Source of the DNA: Candidatus Enterococcus murrayae
GTDB lineage: Bacteria > Bacillota > Bacilli > Lactobacillales > Enterococcaceae
Direction of reading: 5' to 3'
DNA: 64,000 nucleotides
Assembly: GCF_017315985.1 (NCBI RefSeq)
Contig: NZ_JAFLVR010000043.1
Span: 17,546 to 81,545 of the forward strand
The notes below the pieces were generated by a model. That model was given only the letters and a program-made list of their open reading frames with translations. It did no database searches and had not been told where the DNA came from. Below are positions 27,929-37,023 of the stretch, piece after piece. A program made the translations under genes and the position numbers. The first letter of the stretch is position 1, and each line of letters opens with the position of its first letter.

Positions 27929-29995
27929 CTATTGAATTGGCGGATAAAGTGCCGCCGTTGTTTTGTTGCCGTTTTTCGAATACAGACTCGTTGATTTGCT
28001 GCCTTGCTGCTGTTCTATTGCTGTATTTTTCTTATCGAGATCATGATAATCATATTTCTGCGGATCAACCGGTGTGAAGTCTTCTGGCGTATAGAACCGT
28101 AAAAGATTTTCTTGATTCAATTTATCAGATAAGCTCAAGGCCTGTTTAACTTGCTTTTGTTCTTTATCAATCTCTGATTCAATCTTCATGGCCTTCGGAT
28201 CGATTTTTTCACCGGTTTTATTGTCATACGTCTCTCCGCCTAATTCCGTGTAATTTGGTGAAACAAAATCCCCGTTACGAAAGGCAACAGTTTGATCATG
28301 TTGCGGTGAAAATAGATCCGTACCGAATTGAATGTATTTCTTATTATCGATACCCATCAAGTGCAGTAAGGTTGGCAAGACATCAATTTCACCGCCATAC
28401 TGATGCTGAATACCGCCATTAGTGTAACCAGGAATATGGAACATCAAAGGCACGCGCTGCATTTGTGCATCATCAAATTTATCCCAAGTCGTTGGGTCTT
28501 TACCTAGCGCTGCTGCCAAATCCTTATTATTACTATCAGATATCCCAAAATGGTCGCCGTAAATCATAAACATCGAGTTTTGATAAACTCCTGAAGCTTT
28601 TAGATAGTCAAAAAATTGACGCAATGATTCGTCCAAATAGTGCGCAGTCCGCACATAATCATCGACCGTACTGTTTCCAGTTTTTAATGCTGGAAAATTG
28701 AAATGCTTATCGTCAGTCAAGTAGGGTGTATGGTTAGTTACAGTCAAAAACTTCGTGTAAAACGGTTGTTGTAAGTGCTCTAAATGGCCGACTGTTTCCT
28801 TCAACATCTCTTTATCTAAGATTCCATAACCTAAGTTTTCATCTGCTTGATTGAAATAGGAGCGGTCAAAGAAATTTTGATAGCCGAGATTTTTATAAAC
28901 GTGATCGCGATTCCAGAAGCTGCCAACATTTCCATGAAAAACAGCACTCGTATAACCGGCCTCTTGGTTTAAAATCGCTGGTGCAGCTTGGAAGGTATTG
29001 TCTGAACCAAGCTGAGTAAATAATGATCCTTGAGGCAGCCCAAACGTTCCAGTTTCTAACATATTTTCCGCGTCACTGGTCTTTCCTTGACCAACTTCAT
29101 GGAAGAAATTATCGAAGGCTAAAGTCTGTTTATTGTCATTTTCCAAGCTATTTAAAAACGGTGTTACCTCTTGTCCATCGACCTTCATATTGATCAAAAA
29201 TTGTTGAAAGCTTTCCAAGTGAATCACGATGATATTTTTGCCCTTTGCAATGCCGTATTTACTTGGATCAGGTGCCGCATAGTGGCTCTTCGTATATTTC
29301 AAAATATCGGTTAACCCGTTGCTTGAGGCATGGGCGCGAATACTATTTGTCTGTTCGGTTTTGATCCCATCGTAAACAGTAAAAGCATCTAACCCCAAAT
29401 ATTTCACAATATAAGAACGATCAAATGTCCGCTGCAATAATTGTGGGCGATTGGCTTCACTCAACGATAGATTCACGGAAAAGGTCAATGCTGCTAAACA
29501 GCTTATCGCCACCGCAAAGGTCTTTTTGACCGGCTTGCTGGTGATTTCTTTTCGTTTAGCGAAAAGATAGATCAGAATTCCTAAGAATATTAGTAAGTCT
29601 GCCCAATAAAAAATATCATGAGCTTTCATCAACGCAAAGGAACTGCCTGAGATTCCTTGAGACACCTTGGAAAATCCTAAAATCGATTTAATCGTAACAA
29701 AGTCCGTAAACTCCCGATAAAAAATCACATTCAGATAAAGGATCAACGTATTCAAAAGATCCATTAAAAATAATACGATCAGTGCCGACTTAAATTTTTT
29801 TACATAAAGGAACACTCCAAACAGCAGCAAAGTCGTAGCGATTGGATTGATCCACAGGATGAAGTATTGAACAGACCCTTCCACTCCTAACGAAAAATCT
29901 ACATAGTAGGCTAAGATTGTCTTCGCCCAAAATAGCAGACTGGCTGTAAATAAAATCAGCCAACGGTTGGTAAAAGCTTTTTTTACCCGGTTCAT
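27929..29995 (-). CDS. LtaS-type lipoteichoic acid synthase/sulfatase
   Basis: 688 residues. Five membrane segments fill about residues 1-195, followed by an extracellular sulfatase-like domain. HLESFQQFLI marks its metal site; GQGKTSDAEN holds the catalytic threonine of LtaS; FHGNVGSFWNRD, TVTNHTPY and IYGDHFG are further signatures. It should transfer glycerolphosphate from phosphatidylglycerol to teichoic acid outside the cell. The C-terminus has a short extra tail rich in Gln and Lys. The start is MNRVKKAF rather than a GTG 13 codons earlier with no ribosome site, though the chosen site is weak too. As chromosomes normally carry ltaS, this is probably an accessory copy. Confidence 0.9.
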   Translation of the reverse strand: MNRVKKAFTNRWLILFTASLLFWAKTILAYYVDFSLGVEGSVQYFILWINPIATTLLLFGVFLYVKKFKSALIVLFLMDLLNTLILYLNVIFYREFTDFVTIKSILGFSKVSQGISGSSFALMKAHDIFYWADLLIFLGILIYLFAKRKEITSKPVKKTFAVAISCLAALTFSVNLSLSEANRPQLLQRTFDRSYIVKYLGLDAFTVYDGIKTEQTNSIRAHASSNGLTDILKYTKSHYAAPDPSKYGIAKGKNIIVIHLESFQQFLINMKVDGQEVTPFLNSLENDNKQTLAFDNFFHEVGQGKTSDAENMLETGTFGLPQGSLFTQLGSDNTFQAAPAILNQEAGYTSAVFHGNVGSFWNRDHVYKNLGYQNFFDRSYFNQADENLGYGILDKEMLKETVGHLEHLQQPFYTKFLTVTNHTPYLTDDKHFNFPALKTGNSTVDDYVRTAHYLDESLRQFFDYLKASGVYQNSMFMIYGDHFGISDSNNKDLAAALGKDPTTWDKFDDAQMQRVPLMFHIPGYTNGGIQHQYGGEIDVLPTLLHLMGIDNKKYIQFGTDLFSPQHDQTVAFRNGDFVSPNYTELGGETYDNKTGEKIDPKAMKIESEIDKEQKQVKQALSLSDKLNQENLLRFYTPEDFTPVDPQKYDYHDLDKKNTAIEQQQGSKSTSLYSKNGNKTTAALYPPIQ

Positions 29996-30295
29996 CCAGA
30001 ACACTTCTTTCTCTATTAAATTACCCGTTCTCACTATAGATCAGATTTAAAAAATATGCATTTTTATTTACAGCCACCGCAGAAACTTTATATTTTTAAA
30101 CTAAATCGCGTGTTTTCTTTCAAAATTTAACGAATGATCCGCTTTTTTCCTAGTTTTTTAAACCCACATGAAAATTTCCTAAGACACAAAAAATTCATAA
30201 TCTTAATAATTATCCATAAAATAACATCTATTGATTTTCTGTTTGCCCTTTTATTCATTTAAAGAAGCTGCCACAAAAAACGAGCATCTATTTAA

Positions 30296-30334
30296 TCAAT
30301 ATATTTTTATCGAAATTCGATAAAAATATATTGA
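30296..30334. promoter_or_regulatory. Perfect 18-bp inverted repeat overlapping a -35 box
   Basis: Arms of 18 bp (30296-30313 and 30317-30334) around a 3-nt centre. The right arm runs into the -35 of the next promoter, so it is more likely an operator than a terminator. The rest of the roughly 400-bp gap before it is AT-rich with no other feature seen. Confidence 0.6.
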
Positions 30335-30359
30335 CTTAGTTTAATTCGTACTTTATAGT
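30331..30359 (+). promoter_or_regulatory. Promoter of the DUF2975-XRE operon
   Basis: -35 TTGACT (30331-30336), 17-bp spacer, -10 TATAGT (30354-30359), about 38 bp before the ATG. Confidence 0.8.
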
Positions 30360-30396
30360 TAACTCATCAAGTTAAACAAAAAAGGAGTGTATCAAA

Positions 30397-30912
30397 ATGA
30401 ATTCAGAAAAAGGTATTTTTAAAGTATTGAAATGGTTGTTTAGTTTTTTTATTGGGATAATGGTGGTTGCAGCTGGGGGTCTGGCAATCCTAATCGTCAT
30501 TTTTAATTTCACTTCTATTCCAGATTTATCAACAGTCAGTATCAATAGTCTCCCTTTTGGAGCCTATACTTTTGACATTCTATCCTCGCCTATTTTTCTT
30601 TTACTGCTGATTGCTAATATTCTCTTGTATGGTATTCTTTTTTACTTTGTTCGAAGCTTTTTCAAAAATCTTGAAATGGATCAGATTTTTGTTCGCACAA
30701 ATGTTAGTACCGCTAAAAAAATCGCCGGCATCCTATTGCTTTTATCTGTGACTTCTTGTCTTCCTGATATCTATGCCTCAATGCAAGGCTTTGCCATCGA
30801 CAGCGCTGCTATTGATTTAACCTATATCGTAGGTGCATCAATCGTTTGGGCGTTAGCCAAAATTTTAGAAAAAGCGAATATGATCGCTGAAGAAAATGAA
30901 TTGACCATCTAA
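30397..30912 (+). CDS. DUF2975 family membrane protein
   Basis: 171 residues with four hydrophobic segments (about 10-36, 60-85, 105-122 and 138-155). The pattern, including YFVRSFFKNLEMDQIFVRTNVSTAKKIAGI, fits DUF2975 proteins, which are nearly always followed by a small XRE regulator, as here. The ribosome site AAAGGAG is good. Function is unknown; the pair may sense membrane stress. Confidence 0.8.
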   Translation: MNSEKGIFKVLKWLFSFFIGIMVVAAGGLAILIVIFNFTSIPDLSTVSINSLPFGAYTFDILSSPIFLLLLIANILLYGILFYFVRSFFKNLEMDQIFVRTNVSTAKKIAGILLLLSVTSCLPDIYASMQGFAIDSAAIDLTYIVGASIVWALAKILEKANMIAEENELTI

Positions 30913-30941
30913 AGCTAGATCGTGAAAGGAGAGCAATCACA

Positions 30942-31145
30942 ATGATACAAGTAAATTTAGATGTTATGCTGGCAAAAAGAAAGATGTCTTCTGGTGAACT
31001 AGCGAAAAGGGTTGGAATGACCAATGCCAATATTTCTGTTTTGAAAACAGGGAAAGCGAAAGCTGTTCGTTTTTCGACGCTCAATGAAATCTGCAAAGTC
31101 CTGGAATGCCAACCAGGAGATCTATTGGCATATATTGAAGAATGA
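30942..31145 (+). CDS. YozG-like XRE/Cro-type regulator
   Basis: 67 residues forming a single helix-turn-helix: SSGELAKRVGMTNANISVLKTGKAKAVRFSTL, ending CQPGDLLAYIEE. This is the short HTH_26 (YozG) class that pairs with DUF2975 proteins. It probably binds its own promoter; the 18-bp inverted repeat upstream of the operon is a candidate site. Ribosome site AAAGGAG. Confidence 0.85.
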   Translation: MIQVNLDVMLAKRKMSSGELAKRVGMTNANISVLKTGKAKAVRFSTLNEICKVLECQPGDLLAYIEE

Positions 31146-31162
31146 TTTTACTCAAAAAGAAA

Positions 31163-31272
31163 GGCTTCGCGAACTTGCTCAGCTTTTGAGCCATAAGACC
31201 AAATATTTCTAATTTGCTTCTCAAATTTCGAAATATTCTTGCTTATTGCCAATAGAGCTAGTTCGTGAAGCC
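31163..31272. repeat. Long imperfect inverted repeat
   Basis: The outer 18-bp arms (31163-31180 and 31255-31272) match with two mismatches, and inner segments (around 31201-31236) pair imperfectly as well, so the whole 110 bp could fold into one long hairpin. It sits between convergent genes and may be a shared terminator, a structured RNA or a small miniature element. No T-run is seen. Confidence 0.5.
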
Positions 31273-31329
31273 GGACATGGATATATCTGCTGCAAAGCGA
31301 TTGATTCATGCGGAAATTTTATACTTTTT

Positions 31330-33132
31330 TTAGTCTTCTCGTTTCATAACGATTCCTGTATAAATCCATACAGTCAATAAATAATAAATAAAGTATAGGA
31401 CAAAGAATATCAGGAATGGCAGCCAAATGTTGCTGTAGGACTCACTTAATAGTGTCGTGAATAATTGTAGTCCAAACAAGACATGTATTACGCCTAATAA
31501 CCCGGGGACTAAAAATAAAATCCCAATCTCTTTACGAATGGATTGCTTCAACAGCTTCCGACGCACACCGATTTTTTCCAGCATACTATAGCGTTGAATA
31601 TCGCTTTTCGCACCAGATAAAATCTTAAACATCAGACAGCTTGCCAACATTGTTAAAAAGGCGATTCCTAAGAAGAAGCCCATAAATTCAAAGCCTGAGA
31701 ATAACGCATTGTACAGCTCATAAACCAATGACTTTTGATTCATACTTCCCATATTTTTATCTAAAGTTGGATTTTTACTGAAATTCTCATTGGCCAACTC
31801 CTTCAATGCCTCTTTATCCTTCACAAAATCTTTTACCGTGATTACGCGCAGCTCAGCAGCTTTCATTGGTAACGCCGAGAACTCCTCATTCGTCAAAAAT
31901 TGATGCTTTTTCGCGCTCTGTTCAGGTAATTCTAACGAACGTAATTGATCTGAGGCAGCTAAATCATTAGCCAGTTGTTCTCCAGTATATCGAACGACCT
32001 TAGTTTGGCGGTTCGACGTAAATTTTTTCACTGCTAAAGGAGTCTGATCAAATTGCGAACGATCATAATAAACAGTATTTGCGTCCTCTTTTTGTTGATA
32101 AATCGTCTCCGAGGATGGATGGATTTTCTTAAAATCGGAGTCACTAAAGTTTTGTCCATTGTTCAAGACCAAATCATAGGTCGAGGTCGCTTCAGTCATT
32201 TTCATGATCTCGTTATGAAAACCCAAACCAACTGTGATCGCTCCTAAAGCCAACGCAAAGAGCATCGCTACCATCGACAAAATTCTCGTGTAATCTTGAA
32301 TGCGAAAACTTAACTGGGATAAAGTAAAATTGTTCAACTTCTTCAGGGCGATACTATCGCGCTTTTTCAATACATCTAATACAAAGATCAAAATAGAGTG
32401 GAAAACAAAATACGTCCCTAAAACAATCGTGATCAACGCAATGATCAATGCTAAAAAGGCTAATTTCATCACTTGTGTCATCATAAAATAGCCAATTCCT
32501 AAGAAGAGGACGCCAGCAATAACTTCAATCACTAAAGTTATTGGTTTGCGGTTAGCCGGCAAAGGCGTCTCGCTCGCCTTCAGCAAGCTCAAGATTGGTT
32601 TCTTTACGATCGTCATCGCATTGACTAAAGCAGCCAATAAGAAAATAACTACAAAAAATACGATCGTAAACAGCACTGCTGTAGTATTAACCGCGCTAAA
32701 ATGTGTGATTTTAATTTCCAGCTGTTTCACCAGCATCTGCTGTACAATACTGCTCAAGCCGATTCCCAACACAATCCCCATCACGGTTGCTCCGACACCC
32801 ACCACAACGGTTTCAATAAAAATCAATTGTGCGATCTTACGGCCTTTTGCCCCAAGCATCATGAACATGGCATAATCTTTTTGCCGCATCGTCATCAAGA
32901 AGGAATTAGCATACAGAATATAAACAAAGGTAATGATCGATAATAGTACCGTTCCCAGATGAAAGATCATCACCACCGATGAAATCATCGAATTACTTTC
33001 TAAAAAGGTCTTATTAGTAGCCAGACCTTCAAACATATAGAAAATCCCGGAAGCCATGACAAGCCCAGAAAAGAGTACGACATAATCTCTCAAACGGCCT
33101 TTGATTCCAGTAAGTGATAGTTTTAAAAACAT
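31330..33132 (-). CDS. BceB-type ABC transporter permease
   Basis: 600 residues with ten predicted membrane segments: one near 18-35, a group of seven up to about 310, a large extracellular loop (about 310-480), then the final group. The FtsX-like domain includes RQKDYAMFMMLGAKGRKIAQL. This is the layout of BceB/YxdM permeases used for peptide-antibiotic resistance or sensing. It is 10 nt after its ATPase. No BceRS-type kinase and regulator are next to it, unlike the usual arrangement. Confidence 0.88.
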   Translation of the reverse strand: MFLKLSLTGIKGRLRDYVVLFSGLVMASGIFYMFEGLATNKTFLESNSMISSVVMIFHLGTVLLSIITFVYILYANSFLMTMRQKDYAMFMMLGAKGRKIAQLIFIETVVVGVGATVMGIVLGIGLSSIVQQMLVKQLEIKITHFSAVNTTAVLFTIVFFVVIFLLAALVNAMTIVKKPILSLLKASETPLPANRKPITLVIEVIAGVLFLGIGYFMMTQVMKLAFLALIIALITIVLGTYFVFHSILIFVLDVLKKRDSIALKKLNNFTLSQLSFRIQDYTRILSMVAMLFALALGAITVGLGFHNEIMKMTEATSTYDLVLNNGQNFSDSDFKKIHPSSETIYQQKEDANTVYYDRSQFDQTPLAVKKFTSNRQTKVVRYTGEQLANDLAASDQLRSLELPEQSAKKHQFLTNEEFSALPMKAAELRVITVKDFVKDKEALKELANENFSKNPTLDKNMGSMNQKSLVYELYNALFSGFEFMGFFLGIAFLTMLASCLMFKILSGAKSDIQRYSMLEKIGVRRKLLKQSIRKEIGILFLVPGLLGVIHVLFGLQLFTTLLSESYSNIWLPFLIFFVLYFIYYLLTVWIYTGIVMKRED

Positions 33133-33142
33133 CGAATTCCTC

Positions 33143-33895
33143 CTACTGTTCCAAGTTACCGAGAATACTTAAAATCTGACGATAAAAAGCTTCCCGCGTT
33201 TGATTTTCACGTTTGACCTCTTGGTAGATCACACCGTCTTTGATAAATAGAATACGGCGGCAATAACTGGCAGAAAATGGATCATGAGTCACAAGAAGAA
33301 TCGACACTTGATCCTTTTGATTCAGCTCTTCCATCGTGTCTAATAAATCTCGGGCACTGTTTGAATCCAACGCACCAGTTGGTTCATCCCCTAGCAAAAT
33401 CGTTGGCTGAGTAATCAGTGCTCGTGCAGCGGCGACTCGTTGTTTCTGCCCGCCGGAGATTTGCGCAGGATAGCTGGTCAAAATACTGTCGATAGACAAT
33501 CGTTTTGCGACCTCTGTCACCCGGCGATGAATCACTTTGCTGCTCACTCCTTGCAGGGACAAAGGCACCGCAATGTTTTCTGCAGCAGTCAAATTTTCCA
33601 AAAGGTTAAAATCTTGAAAGATAAAACCAATTTCACGACTACGGAAATCAGCTAATTGATTGCCAGATAATTTTGTGACATCGGCTTGATTGATTCTAAT
33701 TTTTCCGTCCGTCGGTTTATCTAAAGTCGCTAATAAATTTAGTAATGTCGATTTACCTGAGCCAGATGCACCCATAATCCCAACGAATTCACCTTTTTCT
33801 ACTTCAAAAGAAATCCCTTTTAAGGCTTGTGTTTTTTTCTGATTGCCTTTACCATAGGTTTTTTTTACTTCATTTACTGATACAATTTTTTCCAT
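33143..33895 (-). CDS. BceA-type ABC transporter ATPase
   Basis: 250 residues. Walker A GASGSGKST, signature ISGGQKQRVAAARAL and Walker B ILLGDEPTGALDS define an MacB/BceA-family ATPase. Together with the following permease it should form a peptide-antibiotic or membrane-stress transporter. Confidence 0.92.
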   Translation of the reverse strand: MEKIVSVNEVKKTYGKGNQKKTQALKGISFEVEKGEFVGIMGASGSGKSTLLNLLATLDKPTDGKIRINQADVTKLSGNQLADFRSREIGFIFQDFNLLENLTAAENIAVPLSLQGVSSKVIHRRVTEVAKRLSIDSILTSYPAQISGGQKQRVAAARALITQPTILLGDEPTGALDSNSARDLLDTMEELNQKDQVSILLVTHDPFSASYCRRILFIKDGVIYQEVKRENQTREAFYRQILSILGNLEQ

Positions 33896-33940
33896 ATTTT
33901 CACTCCTGTCTCGGTTTCAAGAACCGGCTATTAAAGAAAA

Positions 33941-34300
33941 CTAAACGCCTAATTTTTCTGCCGCCTTTTTCGGCAATTGCTTTTGTTGAACCTCTTCATA
34001 AGAGGTAACGCCTTTTTTCTTATTCCAGGTGACTTTAAGAAAGGCCTCACGACGCAATGGACGATCTTTTGCGGCATTGAATTCTAATTGCTTTTTTGTA
34101 CCATCCTTATCGTAGCCAGGCAACGAGTATTTATAATCGACATAAGGGTTGCCACTACTGTCCTTCCCATCAATACGTTCACCATCTGTAGTGACTTGAA
34201 CATAATAATCGTCCCCGCCTTTTACAACTTTATCTGCTATTTGTAAGCCAACCAAGGCGATGACGATTAAACTAATAAAACCAATTAAAAATTTTTTCAT
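33941..34300 (-). CDS. YxeA family secreted or anchored protein (DUF1093)
   Basis: 119 residues. An N-terminal hydrophobic segment (residues 4-22) precedes a small beta-rich domain (YYVQVTTDGERIDGKDSSGNPYVDYKYSLPGYDKDGTKK) typical of YxeA/DUF1093. In Bacillus such a gene follows the yxdLM transporter; here it is the first gene of the set. It probably acts at the outer face of the membrane with the ABC system. Ribosome site AAAGGAG. Confidence 0.83.
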   Translation of the reverse strand: MKKFLIGFISLIVIALVGLQIADKVVKGGDDYYVQVTTDGERIDGKDSSGNPYVDYKYSLPGYDKDGTKKQLEFNAAKDRPLRREAFLKVTWNKKKGVTSYEEVQQKQLPKKAAEKLGV

Positions 34301-34399
34301 GACTCAGTGCTCCTTTATTATTTTCTAAGGTCACTATACAAACTTTCTTAAAAATCAACCATTGAAACAACTTGATTTCATCTAACATTTTTGTCATCT

Positions 34400-34435
34400 A
34401 AAAAAACTAGCATCACTATTATTTAGTGATACTAG
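34400..34435 (-). terminator. Terminator after the ABC-F gene
   Basis: An 11-bp stem CTAGCATCACT/AGTGATACTAG (34407-34417 and 34425-34435, one mismatch) is followed on the minus strand by seven T. Confidence 0.75.
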
Positions 34436-34454
34436 CCAGTTTCAAAATAGAAAT

Positions 34455-36035
34455 TCAGTTGTATTGCGGTCCCTTTCTGATCGCTTCCTCTTCAATCAGC
34501 AGCTGACCGGTAGTAACCTTTCGTAAAAAGTATCGGTCATGAGAAACTACCAATAATGTTTCCTCAAAGTCCGCTAAAATCGCTTCCAGTTCTTCTTTTC
34601 CATCAATATCTAAATGATTGGTTGGCTCATCTAGAATCAAAAAATTGATTTTCTGCTGGAATAGTCTCAGCAGATACAGCCGCATCTGCTCACCGCCGGA
34701 AATATCTTGGATTCGTTTTGAGATATCCTCAGCGAAAAAACCAAATTGCGCCAATATACGCCGTGCCTTTTGCTCTTCTGCTAGAAAACCTCGAACATAA
34801 TCTAAAATGCGCAGCGTCCGGTCCGCAAAATCCAATTTTTGCGGGAGATAGCCAATTTTGACGCTCGCACCGAGCTTGATCATTCCTTCATCCAACAATT
34901 CTTCTCCTAGCAAGCAGCGAATCAAGGTTGTTTTTCCGCTGCCATTAGCACCCATAAGAGCCAGTCTCTCTTGCCGATAAATAGTAAAATCAGATTCAGT
35001 GAATAAAATACGCTCGCCAGCTATCTTCCCAATCCCCTCTGCAATTAGGACCTCTTTTCCTGAACGATTCGCCTGCGCAACCTGCTGTAGACGTTTTTTT
35101 CCAGACTTTGGCGGCTCTAACAGCGCTTGTTTCAGCTTTTGTATTCGACGCTCAATCTCCTTGGCTTTGCGGAAAAAATCCTCATTATCTGCTTCTCTGC
35201 CCCATTGACGATAACGAGCGCTCATTCGCTGCAGCCGCTGGATCTCCTTTTGCTGCAGATCGTAATTTTTTTGCAGCAGGACGAGCCTTTCTTGCTTAAG
35301 CTGGGAAAATTTACTGTAATTACCAGGGTAATTGACAGCCTGTTCACCTTCGATCTCAACGATCCGATCAACCACCTGGTCGAGAAATTCTCGATCGTGC
35401 GAGATCACCAGATAGGCCTGTTTACTATGTCTCAGGTAGCTTTCTAGCCAATCGATCCCCGCGATATCCAGATGATTGGTCGGTTCATCCAATAATAATA
35501 CCTCTGCCGGCTCTGTAAGGACTCGCGCCAATTCTACGCGAACCCGCTGACCGCCGCTCAAGGCAGAAAGCGGAACCTCTAGTTTATCCGCAACACCCAA
35601 ACCTTTTAATGTGCCAGAAATCCGATCCTCCAGCGTATACCCGCCAGCTTCTTCATAGCTTTCCTGTAAACGGCCATATTTAGTTAATAACTCTGCGATG
35701 TCTGCCTCTGGATCAGTCATCGCTTTTTCGATTTGATGCAGCTTTTGACCCAATTTTGCGATTTCTTCAAAGCTGTCGAGTAAATACTCTTTGACCTTTT
35801 TATCGCTAGTAGATAATTTTTGTGGAACATAGCCAATCGTCAATCCTTTTTGGCGTGAGACTGTTCCTTCACTGATCCCTTCTTCCCCCGTCAATATCTG
35901 TAATAGCGTACTCTTGCCGCAGCCATTCATACCTACTAATCCTATTTTGTCACCGGAATGAATCGCAAGCGTTAATCCTTTAAAAATTGGTTTCGTACTA
36001 AAATTCTTAGTAATATTGTTTACTTGAATCAGCAT
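34455..36035 (-). CDS. ABC-F family ribosome-acting ATPase
   Basis: 526 residues. Two ABC domains without membrane segments: Walker A GMNGCGKST and GANGSGKTT, signatures LSGGQRVRVELAR and ISGGEQMRLYLLR, Walker B LLLDEPTNHLD and LILDEPTNHLD, joined by a charged linker (about residues 230-310). ABC-F proteins act on the ribosome; many of those behind an attenuator protect against lincosamides, streptogramins, pleuromutilins or macrolides. The start at MLIQVN has AAGGAG 9 nt upstream. A leader peptide gene and alternative hairpins precede it. The antibiotic class, if any, cannot be told from sequence alone. Confidence 0.88.
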   Translation of the reverse strand: MLIQVNNITKNFSTKPIFKGLTLAIHSGDKIGLVGMNGCGKSTLLQILTGEEGISEGTVSRQKGLTIGYVPQKLSTSDKKVKEYLLDSFEEIAKLGQKLHQIEKAMTDPEADIAELLTKYGRLQESYEEAGGYTLEDRISGTLKGLGVADKLEVPLSALSGGQRVRVELARVLTEPAEVLLLDEPTNHLDIAGIDWLESYLRHSKQAYLVISHDREFLDQVVDRIVEIEGEQAVNYPGNYSKFSQLKQERLVLLQKNYDLQQKEIQRLQRMSARYRQWGREADNEDFFRKAKEIERRIQKLKQALLEPPKSGKKRLQQVAQANRSGKEVLIAEGIGKIAGERILFTESDFTIYRQERLALMGANGSGKTTLIRCLLGEELLDEGMIKLGASVKIGYLPQKLDFADRTLRILDYVRGFLAEEQKARRILAQFGFFAEDISKRIQDISGGEQMRLYLLRLFQQKINFLILDEPTNHLDIDGKEELEAILADFEETLLVVSHDRYFLRKVTTGQLLIEEEAIRKGPQYN

Positions 36036-36074
36036 CGTCTTCGTCTCCTTGATCCAGACCATAGCAGAAACATA

Positions 36075-36160
36075 AACAAGGTCATGTATGGACAAATCCA
36101 AACATGACCTTGTTATTATTTAAATTCCAAAAAAATCGGGATTCTGCCACATGGTCATGT
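36075..36160 (-). promoter_or_regulatory. Predicted attenuator of the ABC-F gene
   Basis: Three segments can pair in two exclusive ways (minus-strand order): ACATGACC (36153-36160, over the leader stop codon), GGTCATGT (36102-36109) and ACATGACC (36080-36087). Segments 2 and 3 extend to a perfect 13-bp hairpin (36075-36087/36102-36114). A T-run lies between segments 1 and 2. Ribosome stalling on the leader would decide which hairpin forms. Confidence 0.65.
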
Positions 36161-36292
36161 ATTCTCTTTAAATTTTAGTGTTTTTGGGCAAACGGTCCCC
36201 TTGATCACTGATTTAAAGGTAAGCGTATGACAAAAGCTGATGTGGAATCGTAAGCTGTCTTGATTCATCGTTATTTTTGACATACAAACCAT
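36155..36292 (-). CDS. Leader peptide upstream of the ABC-F gene
   Basis: 45 codons begin with ATG behind a very strong ribosome site (GAGGAGG, 9 nt). The product begins MVCMSKITMNQDSLRFHIS and ends with FKSVIKGTVCPKTLKFKENT; by recollection this SVIKGTVCP-like style is seen in leader peptides of ribosome-targeting antibiotic resistance genes. The stop codon overlaps the first of three mutually pairing segments. The peptide is probably a sensor of slowed translation rather than a functional protein. Confidence 0.7.
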   Translation of the reverse strand: MVCMSKITMNQDSLRFHISFCHTLTFKSVIKGTVCPKTLKFKENT

Positions 36293-36326
36293 GTGTAAAT
36301 CCCTCCTCTCAAATAATAGTACCTAA

Positions 36327-36354
36327 AGGATAGCATAATCATTCAGAATAGCAA
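36327..36354 (-). promoter_or_regulatory. Probable promoter of the leader/ABC-F transcript
   Basis: Minus strand: -35 TTGCTA (36349-36354), 16-bp spacer, -10 TATCCT (36327-36332), followed at about 35 bp by the leader start. Confidence 0.45.
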
Positions 36355-36380
36355 TACTTCTTTCTTCAAACCTAATCACA

Positions 36381-36427
36381 AACAAAAAAATAAGCTAGCC
36401 TCAACTTTTTTTCGTTGACAGCTAGCT
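36381..36427 (-). terminator. Terminator of the selenium operon
   Basis: A long stem (AGCTAGC...TCAAC with GTTGA...GCTAGCT, 36393-36405 and 36414-36427, one bulge) is followed on the minus strand by a run of T. It lies after the ECF S component gene, so the selenium operon most likely ends here. Confidence 0.75.
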
Positions 36428-36477
36428 CACTTTAAAATTTCCAGACTAAGCACCTTAGTCGTAGAATCTAATCACGC

Positions 36478-37023
36478 TCATTTTACGGCGAAACGCTTCA
36501 TTTGCGGCAGCTTGATAAACCAAGCAACTAACAAACACGATACGATTTTATCGACCACATTGCCCATTACAGCACCCCAATACGTCGCACTGATCATTTC
36601 CTTGCCCGAAGCTCTAAGCGCCAGAATCACAATATCTGTTCCCGATCCAGTAAACCCGCCAAATAGCGCTAAGCGAATCGGTGCACCGATCATTGGACAA
36701 ATAAAGGCTAATAAGACCCCAGCAATCAACGCTTGCTTATAGCCAAACTCTTTTTTCGCCAATAATGCTACAACGATAGCTACGGCTACATTTACCAAGG
36801 CAAACGGAATCGATAACGGTCCGCTAAAAAATCCCATCAATAAGTTCGTTGTCACACCTGTTAAAATTCCATACCCCATACCAAAATTTGCCGCAATATA
36901 AATTGTTCCCATCGTATCTAAGAACAACAACGGAATTTTCATCATCGATACCGCTTCACCTAACACCACATTTAAAACTACGGCAATGGCGCACATCGCG
37001 ATCACTTTTGCTTTACTATTCAT
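36478..37023 (-). CDS. ECF transporter S component, CD3073-like
   Basis: 181 residues with about six hydrophobic segments, and the small-S-component look of ECF vitamin transporters (AVVLNVVLGEAVSMMKIPLLFLDTMGTIYIAANFGMGYGILTG). It resembles the CD3073-type S component known from Clostridioides difficile; the substrate is unknown. The ATG overlaps the stop of the TudS-related gene by ATGA, so the two are translationally coupled. No ECF ATPase or T component is present, so it would use a host module. Its place at the end of the sel operon points to uptake of a selenium- or sulfur-containing compound, which is inference. Confidence 0.82.
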   Translation of the reverse strand: MNSKAKVIAMCAIAVVLNVVLGEAVSMMKIPLLFLDTMGTIYIAANFGMGYGILTGVTTNLLMGFFSGPLSIPFALVNVAVAIVVALLAKKEFGYKQALIAGVLLAFICPMIGAPIRLALFGGFTGSGTDIVILALRASGKEMISATYWGAVMGNVVDKIVSCLLVAWFIKLPQMKRFAVK

